64,000 nucleotides of DNA from Acinetobacter sp. BY419 (GCF_019038395.1 NZ_JAGFXZ010000012.1:1-64000); one strand, 5' to 3'; counted from the first letter of the stretch, positions 55,241-62,783 are shown. Notes: generated by a model from the letters alone, not told the origin. Translations and numbers: made by a program.

Positions 55241-56358
55241 GCGTTCACCATTTCTTTTGCTATTAGTTCGATTTCTTGTTTAACCGCTACCAGTTTGCTG
55301 GCTTCAATTTGATTCAGTGCATCAATACCAAGGTGTTCACATATGGTTTTCGCATCCAGACCGCGCTCATCGATAAAGGCTTGAAGCTCGGCCAATTGCT
55401 GGTCATCGATACCAAAGAACTCCTCCGGATCTACCCAGGCATTACGTTGTTTGTCGAACTTGCATTTAAGTTCCATTGCTTTACGAACCAGTTCAACACG
55501 CATATTTTTGTAATACTGGTGCTTATCATCAATAGATTCGGTGAGCTGATTTAAATCGCTGGCATACTGAGCTTCGGCACAGCTTTGAATCCAGTTCTCT
55601 AAATCTTCCTGAGCTTTCATTGTTGCCAATTGTTCAGGTGTCATGGTGTTGATGTGATCCTTAGCCTGCTTAATCAGATCAGCCAGGAAAGACGGATTGG
55701 CTTTTAAATCAGGTACCCATACCTCACCAGTTTCACCACCTAGGCCACCTGCATTTTTGGCATGGTGAGTAGGGCATGGTCTAAAGCTGATAACCCGCTC
55801 ATGTTTACCTTCGCCTGTTTGTACAGTAGTCAGGTAACCCATTACATCTGCAATGCGATATAGCTCATTACGGTTCTTACCCCCCAGATCTGGTCGGTAA
55901 ATTACCTGGTCACCATTCTGATCTTCTGAAGCATGAGCAATGAAAACCACGTCTTTGCCTGAAGCAATCAGCGTATTTACATATTGCTTAAAAATGTTGT
56001 TGGCCAAGCCCTGTGCTTTCAATTTCAAAGAGCCATCTTTCTGTTTATTGGTCGCATTCAGCATTAAATGAGTTTTGATGCTTTCAAGCATTGCACCAAC
56101 GGTATCAATCACAATCGTCTTGAATGGTTCCAGATCCTGCATGGTCAGATTAGCGACATCGGCCCATTGATTGACCTGAACTACAGCACCGCGACGCAAT
56201 TCACCAGTACGATGAGAACCCTTGTCAAAGTCGAAAGAAATAGCTTTTTCGCCGGTGAAACCAATCGATGTTTTACCCAAGCCTGGATCTGCATACAGAT
56301 ACACGATGATGGCTTGGACAAGTAGCGGCTGATCCGCTGGAATAATATTAATCGCCAT
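55237..56358 (-). CDS. phage RecA-like P-loop ATPase (Sak4-type candidate)
   Basis: 373 residues. Walker A in LYADPGLGKTSIGF near residue 20, FDFDKGSHRTG, and a Walker-B-like IVIDTVGAM near residue 80. Then VVFIAHASED, as in RecA/RadA-core proteins, and a helical C-terminal 130 residues. Phage ATPases of this kind (AAA_24, Sak4) act with single-strand binding proteins in recombination. The ATG at 56358 has AGGAG 9 bases upstream; a longer in-frame start at 56478 would translate the tail of the upstream gene in another frame and is rejected. Confidence 0.72.
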   Translation of the reverse strand: MAINIIPADQPLLVQAIIVYLYADPGLGKTSIGFTGEKAISFDFDKGSHRTGELRRGAVVQVNQWADVANLTMQDLEPFKTIVIDTVGAMLESIKTHLMLNATNKQKDGSLKLKAQGLANNIFKQYVNTLIASGKDVVFIAHASEDQNGDQVIYRPDLGGKNRNELYRIADVMGYLTTVQTGEGKHERVISFRPCPTHHAKNAGGLGGETGEVWVPDLKANPSFLADLIKQAKDHINTMTPEQLATMKAQEDLENWIQSCAEAQYASDLNQLTESIDDKHQYYKNMRVELVRKAMELKCKFDKQRNAWVDPEEFFGIDDQQLAELQAFIDERGLDAKTICEHLGIDALNQIEASKLVAVKQEIELIAKEMVNA

Positions 56359-56359
56359 C

Positions 56360-56896
56360 TCAACGTACTCCTGGCTGACGGTTATTACGCTTAAAGTTCT
56401 TATAGTCTTCGGATGCAAAGAAGCCGGTACTTTCCAAAACTTGATGACGCTTGTTTTTACGCATAGCAACACGTGCATTTTCTAGCCCATCTAAAATCCA
56501 TTTTGGAGTAACTGCTTTATCCATCTTCCTCAATGAGCCATTAGGCTGGATGGAGTAGATGATTGTGTTGCAGAAATAGTCAGCAATAGTCCCAGAGCTT
56601 TTGACACGTAGGGCAAAATAACTTGCCCGGGTTTTACCCACTCGATAGATTTCAAGCCCTTCAAAGGTCTTGATGTATTCAGAGAAATAGCGATGAGTTG
56701 AGCCAAACTCTACCAGCATTGGAATAACAGGTAGCTCATCTGCTTTGAATTGCAGGAAGCCGGTGTAGAGGTCAACAAAGCTAATTTGAGCTCGATCATT
56801 AAGCGGAGACCAGTCATCAGAGCCACATTCACACCAGTAGACTAATTGGCCATTCAAAAGGGCATCAAAAATTTGATCAGCAGAATTTAAAATCAT
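56360..56896 (-). CDS. 178-residue phage protein
   Basis: Begins ILNSADQIFDALLNGQLVYW, close in pattern to the start of the 373-residue protein (54119-55240). After that are CECGSDDWSPL and several aromatic-rich strands. The C-terminus is basic (RKNKRHQ, NFKRNNRQPGVR). Unknown function. Its end overlaps the ribosome binding site of the ATPase gene, so coupling is likely. Confidence 0.68.
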   Translation of the reverse strand: MILNSADQIFDALLNGQLVYWCECGSDDWSPLNDRAQISFVDLYTGFLQFKADELPVIPMLVEFGSTHRYFSEYIKTFEGLEIYRVGKTRASYFALRVKSSGTIADYFCNTIIYSIQPNGSLRKMDKAVTPKWILDGLENARVAMRKNKRHQVLESTGFFASEDYKNFKRNNRQPGVR

Positions 56897-57132
56897 TTCG
56901 CACCCCCAACAGCCTTAGCAATCGCTTCCGCCTGATAAGCAGCTTCCTGATCGGCTGCATAGGTAAACATCGCAGCAAGACCAATGAAGATAGATATAAG
57001 GAGCAACAAGGCAGAGAAGTTACTCAACCAATGTGGTTTAGGAGTAGGCACTGGATGCTGATACAGCTTTTCAGAAGTCATGCTTGATGGCTTGAATTCC
57101 GGCAAGTTGCTTTGAATTGGGTTTTTGTTCAT
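56893..57132 (-). CDS. 79-residue phage membrane protein, first gene of the leftward operon
   Basis: MNKNPIQ start at 57132; a Pro-rich polar N-terminal half is followed by one membrane helix (FSALLLLISIFIGLAAMF) and an Ala-rich tail ending AVGGAK. First gene after the left early promoter. In lambda this position is held by the antiterminator N; this protein is not N-like. Unknown role. Confidence 0.6.
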   Translation of the reverse strand: MNKNPIQSNLPEFKPSSMTSEKLYQHPVPTPKPHWLSNFSALLLLISIFIGLAAMFTYAADQEAAYQAEAIAKAVGGAK

Positions 57133-57214
57133 AATGATTTCACTCACAGGTAGTATGTGGGTCACGCTCCAGGTTGTTACAGCAACGCTGGGGCTTTTCT
57201 TTATTTGTGAAATA

Positions 57215-57256
57215 ATATTAGCATACTAATATTATCAGTCAATAAGTTTGCTAATA
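57215..57256 (-). promoter_or_regulatory. left early promoter with two repressor operators (OL-like)
   Basis: On the minus strand -35 TTGACT (57237-57242), 16 bases, -10 TAATAT (57215-57220). Operator TATTAG-CATA-CTAATA sits at 57216-57231 over the spacer and -10, extended to a perfect 10-bp arm palindrome. A second, imperfect copy AATAAG-TTTG-CTAATA is at 57241-57256, centre 25 bases away. The same motif occurs between cI and cro. The site lies between divergent genes and may control both. Confidence 0.75.
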
Positions 57257-57300
57257 TTTTCTTATTTTATTTTTATTTCATGTTTTAATAGACAAAAGAA

Positions 57301-57319
57301 AACCCACACAGGGTGGGTT
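57301..57319 (-). terminator. leftward terminator before OL
   Basis: AACCCAC/GTGGGTT stem; the minus strand continues TTCTTTT. It would stop leftward transcripts of the accessory cassette before they reach the left early promoter. On the plus strand it lies in the leader of the 98-residue gene. Confidence 0.6.
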
Positions 57320-57333
57320 ATTTGGAGTTTGTT

Positions 57334-57630
57334 ATGGACAAGTCAAATCACTTAAAAATAGAAAGTCTGCTTCATGATCCACGTTCTCATATGGTTAATC
57401 GCTTAATCTTTAACGGTGTCACAGATGCAGAAGTGCTGATTAGTGCTACTGATAAGCTATTAAATTTCATCGGAGAAAGCGGATTGTTTGATAAAGCCAC
57501 ACCGGATGAAAGGGCTTTATCAAACTGGCGCAAAGATATGGTTGATCGTTTAATGCATCAAGGTCTTACAGATGCTGAAGTTATAATAAATACCGCAAAT
57601 CAACTTTATGTTTTTTTGGTTAAGCAATGA
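57334..57630 (+). CDS. 98-residue two-repeat protein, rightward from OL
   Basis: GGAG lies 6 bases before the ATG at 57334. The protein is a tandem of two related units: MVNRLIFNGVTDAEVLISAT and MVDRLMHQGLTDAEVIINTA, each followed by a Leu-rich helix. It is the only rightward gene in this part of the prophage, fired from the operator region, and is convergent with the accessory cassette. Family unknown. Confidence 0.68.
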   Translation: MDKSNHLKIESLLHDPRSHMVNRLIFNGVTDAEVLISATDKLLNFIGESGLFDKATPDERALSNWRKDMVDRLMHQGLTDAEVIINTANQLYVFLVKQ

Positions 57631-57653
57631 ATTAAGTGTGATTGATATTTAAC

Positions 57654-57887
57654 TTATTTAAGGTAGGTGAAAATAGTCGGATCTTTTTCAAAGTATAAGA
57701 TGCTGTACTTATTACCACGTGATTGTAAATAATTCTGAATATCTGCCAATAAATTGGAAGATTCACTTAAATTAAAAATAAATGAATTTAAGCTAATGCG
57801 CTCAAAACCAGAAATTTCTCTCCTGTTGAAACTTTTAATTTCCTCATCAGAGATATTGAGACCATTAATTATAAGCAAGGCTTTCAT
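57654..57887 (-). CDS. 77-residue protein after the prophage cyclase
   Basis: The ATG at 57887 has GGTGGAG 7 bases upstream; the longer in-frame start at 57908 is less likely. Sequence MKALLIINGLNISDEEIKSF, then FIFNLSESSNLLADI and YSILYFEKDPTIFTYLK: a small alpha/beta protein of unknown family. It lies 47 bases after the cyclase stop codon and could be its operon partner. Confidence 0.6.
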   Translation of the reverse strand: MKALLIINGLNISDEEIKSFNRREISGFERISLNSFIFNLSESSNLLADIQNYLQSRGNKYSILYFEKDPTIFTYLK

Positions 57888-57934
57888 TCTTTTCTCCACC
57901 CGATCCAAGAGCCGCGTCGGGTTCGCGTTTTTTA

Positions 57935-58882
57935 TTAATTAGTCTCAGGTGATTTGCTTAGGGCTTTATCCTGATACATTTTTTCATCTGCCTCTATGAT
58001 AGCTGCTGATAGACCGTATGCTGGATTTCGCATTGCAAGACCAATTGCAGCACTAATGCCAGCTTTTGCAATAGCAGTTTGTATTCTGGTTGCAAGTTTA
58101 TCCGCATTTACTCGGTTGGTTTCAATACTAAGTACAGCAAACTCATCACCACCTAAACGAGCGGTAATATCATTGCTCCGGACAGTGTTTTTGAGGGTTA
58201 AAGCCATTCTTTGAATGAGTTCATCACCTGCAGCATGCCCCAAAGTGTCATTGGTGATCTTGAGGTCATTAAGATCAATCATAAGAATAGCAACAGGGTG
58301 ACCATATCGCTTACAGCGCTTTTCTTCTAATTCAATGAACTGGTCCCAAGCACGACGGTTAAAAAGGCCAGTCATGGGATCGGACAATGCCTCCATTTCA
58401 AACCGTTCAGCTTTACGTATGTACTCAGCGGCTTTTAATTCAGCTTGAATATTATAGCTAAGCACTTGTGCTAGCAGCTCAAATAATGGAGCTTCCTCGA
58501 CCAGAGTTTTAGATTGAGGTTCAGGATCAATTGCACAGAGAGTGCCAAAAAGGGACCCATCTTCTTTATACAGAGGTTGGCCGATATAGGCTTTAATTGG
58601 TACTAGGTGATTTATAGGTGCGTCTACGTAAACTTGAATATCAGGTGAAGAGGGGGCAATGCGGGGCGCATTATTTTGTACCATGTGTGAGCAGAACGAA
58701 TCTGCCCATCGAAATACTTGTCCTGGCTTAACGTTATAGCCATTATCTTCACTTAGTAACACGATCCAGTCATCACCTTCAGTACGGGTAATCATCCATA
58801 ACTTAAATCCAAATCGTTGAGATAAGAATTTTAATATAGCTTGGCCAGCTTCTTCGAAATTCTTAAAATTAATATTATTCAT
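57935..58882 (-). CDS. prophage-encoded GAF-GGDEF diguanylate cyclase
   Basis: 315 residues. Residues about 10-150 form a GAF sensor domain (FRWADSFCSHMV, YIGQPLYKEDGSLFGTLCAID), the subtype that often precedes GGDEF. The GGDEF domain follows a short helix: DPMTGLFNRRAW, MIDLNDLKITND, GGDEF at 244-248, and a product-inhibition site RSND at 235-238 exactly five residues before. All active-site residues look intact, so it should make cyclic-di-GMP in the cytoplasm. It lies between the two phage operator regions, in the place of lysogenic accessory genes. Its own ribosome binding site is weak. Confidence 0.88.
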   Translation of the reverse strand: MNNINFKNFEEAGQAILKFLSQRFGFKLWMITRTEGDDWIVLLSEDNGYNVKPGQVFRWADSFCSHMVQNNAPRIAPSSPDIQVYVDAPINHLVPIKAYIGQPLYKEDGSLFGTLCAIDPEPQSKTLVEEAPLFELLAQVLSYNIQAELKAAEYIRKAERFEMEALSDPMTGLFNRRAWDQFIELEEKRCKRYGHPVAILMIDLNDLKITNDTLGHAAGDELIQRMALTLKNTVRSNDITARLGGDEFAVLSIETNRVNADKLATRIQTAIAKAGISAAIGLAMRNPAYGLSAAIIEADEKMYQDKALSKSPETN

Positions 58883-59066
58883 TAAGTTAGTCCGTTATTT
58901 GTACCAAGAGAGATATGACAAAACATAATTTTTAGGCTACAGCGCCGTATATCGTTATTTTAAACTGATTAGCTCACTAATTATTCAAAAAATTTAATTC
59001 ACTTTACCTAAAGTTTCTAGAAATTCCATTGGCTAATAAATAGGAATATTACTTCATATAATAAAA

Positions 59067-59094
59067 AGAAAACCCACTGCTGGAGTGGGCTTTG
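59067..59094 (-). terminator. terminator after the membrane-protein gene
   Basis: ACCCACT/AGTGGGC-type stem; on the minus strand TTTTCTTTTT follows. It separates the 340-residue gene from the cyclase, so the cyclase needs its own promoter in 58883-59066, an AT-rich stretch with nothing else evident. Confidence 0.75.
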
Positions 59095-59104
59095 GATCTT
59101 AATC

Positions 59105-60127
59105 TTATAATTCTTTGGCTTCTATAATTTGTGCCTCTTTATACATAGTATTTAGTTCTTTGGCTCGAACTTTCAAATACACAGGATTATATCCCCACTC
59201 GGCTTCCTGTATTAAATTTAGATTTTTTTGATCTAAAGTGTCATTTTCTAGGATTGCTAAGATTTCTTGTTGTGTTTCAATATTTCTTATGCGGATTTTT
59301 CTTTTAGCTGAATGTGAAGAGTCAACATTAACTACATGATAGATTCCATCAATACGAACATCTGTCCATTTATTAGGTGATGTTTTCGTTAATTCTTTGG
59401 CTGCTTCACCTGAAAGACGAATTTTACCATCATCAAAATCTATACTTTCAGCAGCTTGAGCACTTTTAATTAACGAGTGACTAGCATTTTTAGCTTCTTC
59501 TTTTATTGTTTTAACTTGAGGAGCAACTTGAGCAGCTCGCGCTAGAACTTCATTAGTTTCATTAGCTGATCCGTCTGAAAGAAGAGCAACTGTCGCAAGT
59601 CTTTCTTGTTTTTCGCTAACATCTTTTTCTAGTGCAATTTCAGCAAGTCTAATTTCTTTCTGGTTTTCAAGGTAATTATTATGAACTTCGTATCCACCGT
59701 ATAAAAGAATAGTAGATAAAACAAGGATAAAAATATGTTTACTTGTCATTTTACCAACTAATAACCCTAAAAGTTTTTCAAATAACTCCTGGATATTGAG
59801 TTCAAAACCAGCAGATCCATCAACAACTTTAACTTCGAGTTCTAATACGTCTTTTTCGTGTTTAGAAAGTTTTAGTATCGAGGCATCATTGTACTTGATT
59901 TGAGCATAGGATCGATAGATAGCATTTTGTAAGTCAATAAATCCTTTCATTACTGAAGGGGTTATTGTCTGGTGAAATTTATCACCAGTAAGATGCATAG
60001 AGAATTTATTTAAATCCAAAATTTGCAGATCAAAATGATCCAATTCGTCATTGAGCGCTTGCTTTAGTAATTCCAAAGCATCGTTTAAATTATTGATAAT
60101 ATGTGGCTCATGAACAACCTCAACCAT
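59105..60127 (-). CDS. 340-residue single-pass membrane protein, unknown family
   Basis: The N-terminal 130 residues are soluble and acidic. One membrane helix spans about 131-148 (HIFILVLSTILLYGGYEVH). A long charged helix follows (EKDVSEKQERLATVALL), then a C-terminal domain of about 130 residues with strands such as WTDVRIDGIYHVVNVD and KIRIRNIETQQEILAIL. GGGGA precedes the ATG. Both large domains lack a signal peptide, so the topology is unclear. It resembles phage-exclusion or defence membrane effectors in layout, not in sequence that I recognise. Confidence 0.65.
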   Translation of the reverse strand: MVEVVHEPHIINNLNDALELLKQALNDELDHFDLQILDLNKFSMHLTGDKFHQTITPSVMKGFIDLQNAIYRSYAQIKYNDASILKLSKHEKDVLELEVKVVDGSAGFELNIQELFEKLLGLLVGKMTSKHIFILVLSTILLYGGYEVHNNYLENQKEIRLAEIALEKDVSEKQERLATVALLSDGSANETNEVLARAAQVAPQVKTIKEEAKNASHSLIKSAQAAESIDFDDGKIRLSGEAAKELTKTSPNKWTDVRIDGIYHVVNVDSSHSAKRKIRIRNIETQQEILAILENDTLDQKNLNLIQEAEWGYNPVYLKVRAKELNTMYKEAQIIEAKEL

Positions 60128-60210
60128 ATGTATCCCCTTAATTTATAATTAATAAAGCTAAAAAACCAATAAAATATCTGGATCGTATTCTAGACATCTA
60201 TATAAAACCC

Positions 60211-60234
60211 AAGCCACATATAGCGGCTTTTTTT
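60211..60234. terminator. hairpin after the 100-residue gene
   Basis: AAGCCaCATATAGCGGCTT followed by T-runs on the plus strand. It is almost the same sequence as the hairpin at 60617-60641. Confidence 0.5.
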
Positions 60235-60265
60235 ATTCAACTAGCCAACAAAAATTGATTGGGTG

Positions 60266-60568
60266 TTAGAGCGCAGAATACTTTTCCAAAAACTCATCTA
60301 CCCATCCTTGTGCCACCTCAAGATTGGTTATGTCGGTCAGCTTTAGATTCGTCTCTTCTGCTTCGTTAAAGCCTTCAATAATAGCTTCAAAGATATTTGC
60401 TTCACTAATGACCTCACGTGCTATTTCAGCAGCGTCATAGCTTTGTTTGGCTTTCTTAAGCGAAGCTATTTGCTTATCAACCCCTTCACCGATTTTACTT
60501 AATGCCAACTTAAACTCTTGACGATTAATCATTAGCGCAGTTTTGGATTTATTAAGTGTTGCGATCAT
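60266..60568 (-). CDS. 100-residue helical protein, unknown
   Basis: GAGGAAAG lies just before the ATG at 60568. The protein is mostly helix (KLALSKIGEGVDKQIASLKK, EAIIEGFNEAEETNL, QGWVDEFLEKYSAL) and acidic at the C-terminus. It has no recognised family. It sits between the nuclease-like gene and the membrane-protein gene, with hairpins on both sides, so it may be expressed on its own. Confidence 0.6.
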   Translation of the reverse strand: MIATLNKSKTALMINRQEFKLALSKIGEGVDKQIASLKKAKQSYDAAEIAREVISEANIFEAIIEGFNEAEETNLKLTDITNLEVAQGWVDEFLEKYSAL

Positions 60569-60616
60569 TGCGCTTTCCTCTTCAAGAGTTTTTTGTTTAT
60601 GGGGTGCTTCTTTATT

Positions 60617-60641
60617 AAAAGCCGCATATAGCGGCTTTTTT
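60617..60641. terminator. terminator after the HsdR-N-like gene
   Basis: AAAGCCGC-ATAT-AGCGGCTTT perfect stem with T-runs on either strand. Confidence 0.82.
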
Positions 60642-60647
60642 CAGAGT

Positions 60648-61820
60648 TTATTGGCTAGAAGCGCGCTTAAAGTTTTCATCATTCATGCAATATTCAAGGC
60701 TATCTCTAAGAATGCCTACCATTCTATAAATATGTTCCGGCTTTTCTATAAAGATTTGCCCGTTGTTTTGGATCTCCAAGCCAGCGCGCTCAAGTTCGGC
60801 TTTGCGCGTTTCGTCAACAGAGACATTAAATTGAATAGTTGGTCGTTTACGATTCACATCATATCTAAACAACCATCTGTTGGTTTTATTTTGGTATAAA
60901 ACAGAGTAATAGCTTTCTGTATCACGCCCCTCAATTTCAATATCTGGGAAGAGCTCAGTTACGATACGCAGTAAATCTTGCTCATCCTTTGTAGTAATGA
61001 TTTTCTCATTGTCAGGATGCACAATAAAGTCGGGCTCAGGAGCTTCCAAAACAATCTTAGATTGGTTCTCAACTGGTTTCTGTTCCACTGGTTGAGCAGT
61101 AATGATTGTTGGAGATGATAAGCCTTTGACAACGGTATCACTGATAGCCTGCTGTACAGCTTGCTGAACAAAAGGTTGAATTGATTCAAGGAATTTAGTG
61201 TTAAGCTGGCGTTGAATGTTTGCCTGCTGTGCAACATACCGAACAAAATCAATATCAACTTCATTGATACTTCTCTTGATCACAGACTTAAATTGTTGGA
61301 TATATTGATTTTCTTCAGCAAAAAATCTTAATTTTTCCGCATGAAAATTATCATGTTTGAATTCGGCTAACTGTGTTAGATCTTCAGGATCGGCTTTTGT
61401 GAAATCAATTGTTAAAAATGGTTTTTCATCCATAACATTGGTGTTTATTAGATCTGTAAAAAATCTCCACTCACGACCATTTGTAATAGCACCAATAGTT
61501 ACACCTAGGCTGCTGTTAAAATATCTTGATAGTTGTGGTGCATGATTGGTTAGATCTGCAACATAAGGCTTAGCTTCAATAAACATTACAGGCTGACTAT
61601 TGCAATATAATGCGTAATCTACGCGTTCAGTTGCCTTAACTCCCGGAAAATCAGCTGCAAACTCTGCAAGAACCTTTGTGGGATCATATGGATTAAAACC
61701 CAAAATATCCAATAAAGGTAATATTAGCGCTTGCTTCGTGGTCTCTTCCGTTGAGCAATGGACACCCACTTTTTTTACATGCTCGATATGATTTTTTAAT
61801 TTTTGTACGAAATTATCCAT
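60648..61820 (-). CDS. orphan HsdR-N-terminal-like PD-(D/E)xK nuclease candidate
   Basis: 390 residues. The first 130 match the N-terminal nuclease domain of type I restriction R subunits: STEETTKQALILPLLDILGF, then VDYALY (D68) and MFIEAKPY (E82-x-K84). There is no helicase domain and no methyltransferase or specificity subunit nearby. The C-terminal 110 residues form another domain (TESYYSVLYQNKTNRWLFRY and KPEHIYRMVGIL) often seen fused in such orphans. GAGGGG precedes the ATG. Genes of this kind are common near phage repressors. Whether it cuts DNA is not known. Confidence 0.75.
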   Translation of the reverse strand: MDNFVQKLKNHIEHVKKVGVHCSTEETTKQALILPLLDILGFNPYDPTKVLAEFAADFPGVKATERVDYALYCNSQPVMFIEAKPYVADLTNHAPQLSRYFNSSLGVTIGAITNGREWRFFTDLINTNVMDEKPFLTIDFTKADPEDLTQLAEFKHDNFHAEKLRFFAEENQYIQQFKSVIKRSINEVDIDFVRYVAQQANIQRQLNTKFLESIQPFVQQAVQQAISDTVVKGLSSPTIITAQPVEQKPVENQSKIVLEAPEPDFIVHPDNEKIITTKDEQDLLRIVTELFPDIEIEGRDTESYYSVLYQNKTNRWLFRYDVNRKRPTIQFNVSVDETRKAELERAGLEIQNNGQIFIEKPEHIYRMVGILRDSLEYCMNDENFKRASSQ

Positions 61821-61952
61821 GTTTTTCCCCTCTGGAATATTAGCTTTGCCTTGAATGGCAAGTAGCTTTTAGTTAAATCTTTCTGCATACATTAATGACG
61901 TTACTAATTAATTCTTAGTTATCTATAGTGGTTCTAAGATTGAAAATTTTGA

Positions 61953-62648
61953 CTACCATTTTTCTATTCTTGTGATTTGCCATATCCAACCGATTACCTG
62001 GAAGTCTTGTGACAATTTCTCTTCAGCACTTAATACTATTTCAGGAAATTCCACAGAGTTATCAGATACTATTCTGACACCTCCAAAAGGAAGGTTATAC
62101 AAACGCTTAGCGTAATGAAGACCACCAATACAAATTACAAATATTCGACCATCTTTAATTTCTTTACGGCCTATATCTATGTGAATAGTGTCTCCATCCT
62201 GAATTGTTGGGGACATTGAATCACCAGTCGCAGTTGCTGCTACAGCATTGTCCTTGCTAATTGACAGATTTCTTAATGTCGTTTTTGGAATACGTAACTT
62301 ACGCTTTTCATTAGCGATGTGCTCATTTATTGATCCAGATCCACATGCAAAACTAAAGTCCTCAAAGAAAGGGATCTCCACCTCATCATCTTCAAGAGGT
62401 GTTTTCTCATCCCATGCAGATACCCTCTGAAATTCCTGATCCTTGATGGATGTGGGGTGTTCACCTGTTTGCAGCCAGTAAGCATCCACGCCTAAAAAAT
62501 TTGCAATTGCGGGTAAATGAGAAGAGGAATCGACTCTTCCTGTTTCGAGCTGACTTAAAGCGGACTGAGTTATTCCAATTGCTTCAACAACATCTTTTTG
62601 AGATTTATTAGCTTTCTTACGAGCCTCTTTTAGTCTGTCCTTAAGCAT
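61953..62648 (-). CDS. cI: CI-type prophage repressor (HTH + S24 self-cleaving domain)
   Basis: 231 residues. The helix-turn-helix is at about 16-40 (SQKDVVEAIGITQSALSQLE). A linker carries the expected cleavage site Cys102-Gly103, and the peptidase S24 domain has Ser144 in TGDSMSPTIQDGD and Lys181 in GGLHYAKRL. It should be cleaved after RecA activation, releasing lytic genes. AAGGTG precedes the ATG. It is divergent from the Cro-like gene, with three operators between. Confidence 0.92.
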   Translation of the reverse strand: MLKDRLKEARKKANKSQKDVVEAIGITQSALSQLETGRVDSSSHLPAIANFLGVDAYWLQTGEHPTSIKDQEFQRVSAWDEKTPLEDDEVEIPFFEDFSFACGSGSINEHIANEKRKLRIPKTTLRNLSISKDNAVAATATGDSMSPTIQDGDTIHIDIGRKEIKDGRIFVICIGGLHYAKRLYNLPFGGVRIVSDNSVEFPEIVLSAEEKLSQDFQVIGWIWQITRIEKW

Positions 62649-62681
62649 TACGACGCACCTTGGTGATGAATGTGTTTAGCT

Positions 62682-62748
62682 TATTAGTGCACTAATATTA
62701 AATCAAATTAGAATGCTTATTGAATTAATATTAGAAAACTAATATATT
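62682..62748 (+). promoter_or_regulatory. right operator region: three operators and the cro promoter
   Basis: Three TATTAG-N4-CTAATA-type sites: 62682-62697 (perfect, spacer TGCA), 62706-62721 (imperfect, AATTAG-AATG-CTTATT), 62729-62744 (perfect, spacer AAAA). Centres are 24 and 23 bases apart. A rightward promoter TTGAAT (62720-62725), 17 bases, TATATT (62743-62748) has the third site in its spacer. A leftward TTGATT at 62704-62709 next to the first site may be the repressor promoter. Confidence 0.82.
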
Positions 62749-62783
62749 AATAAGGATACTTATATTTTGATGAGAGGATGAGG

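Noticed and set aside
56359..56478. Upstream extension of the phage ATPase to 413 residues
   Set aside because: The extra N-terminus would reuse the end of the upstream gene in another frame, and a good ribosome binding site supports the ATG at 56358.
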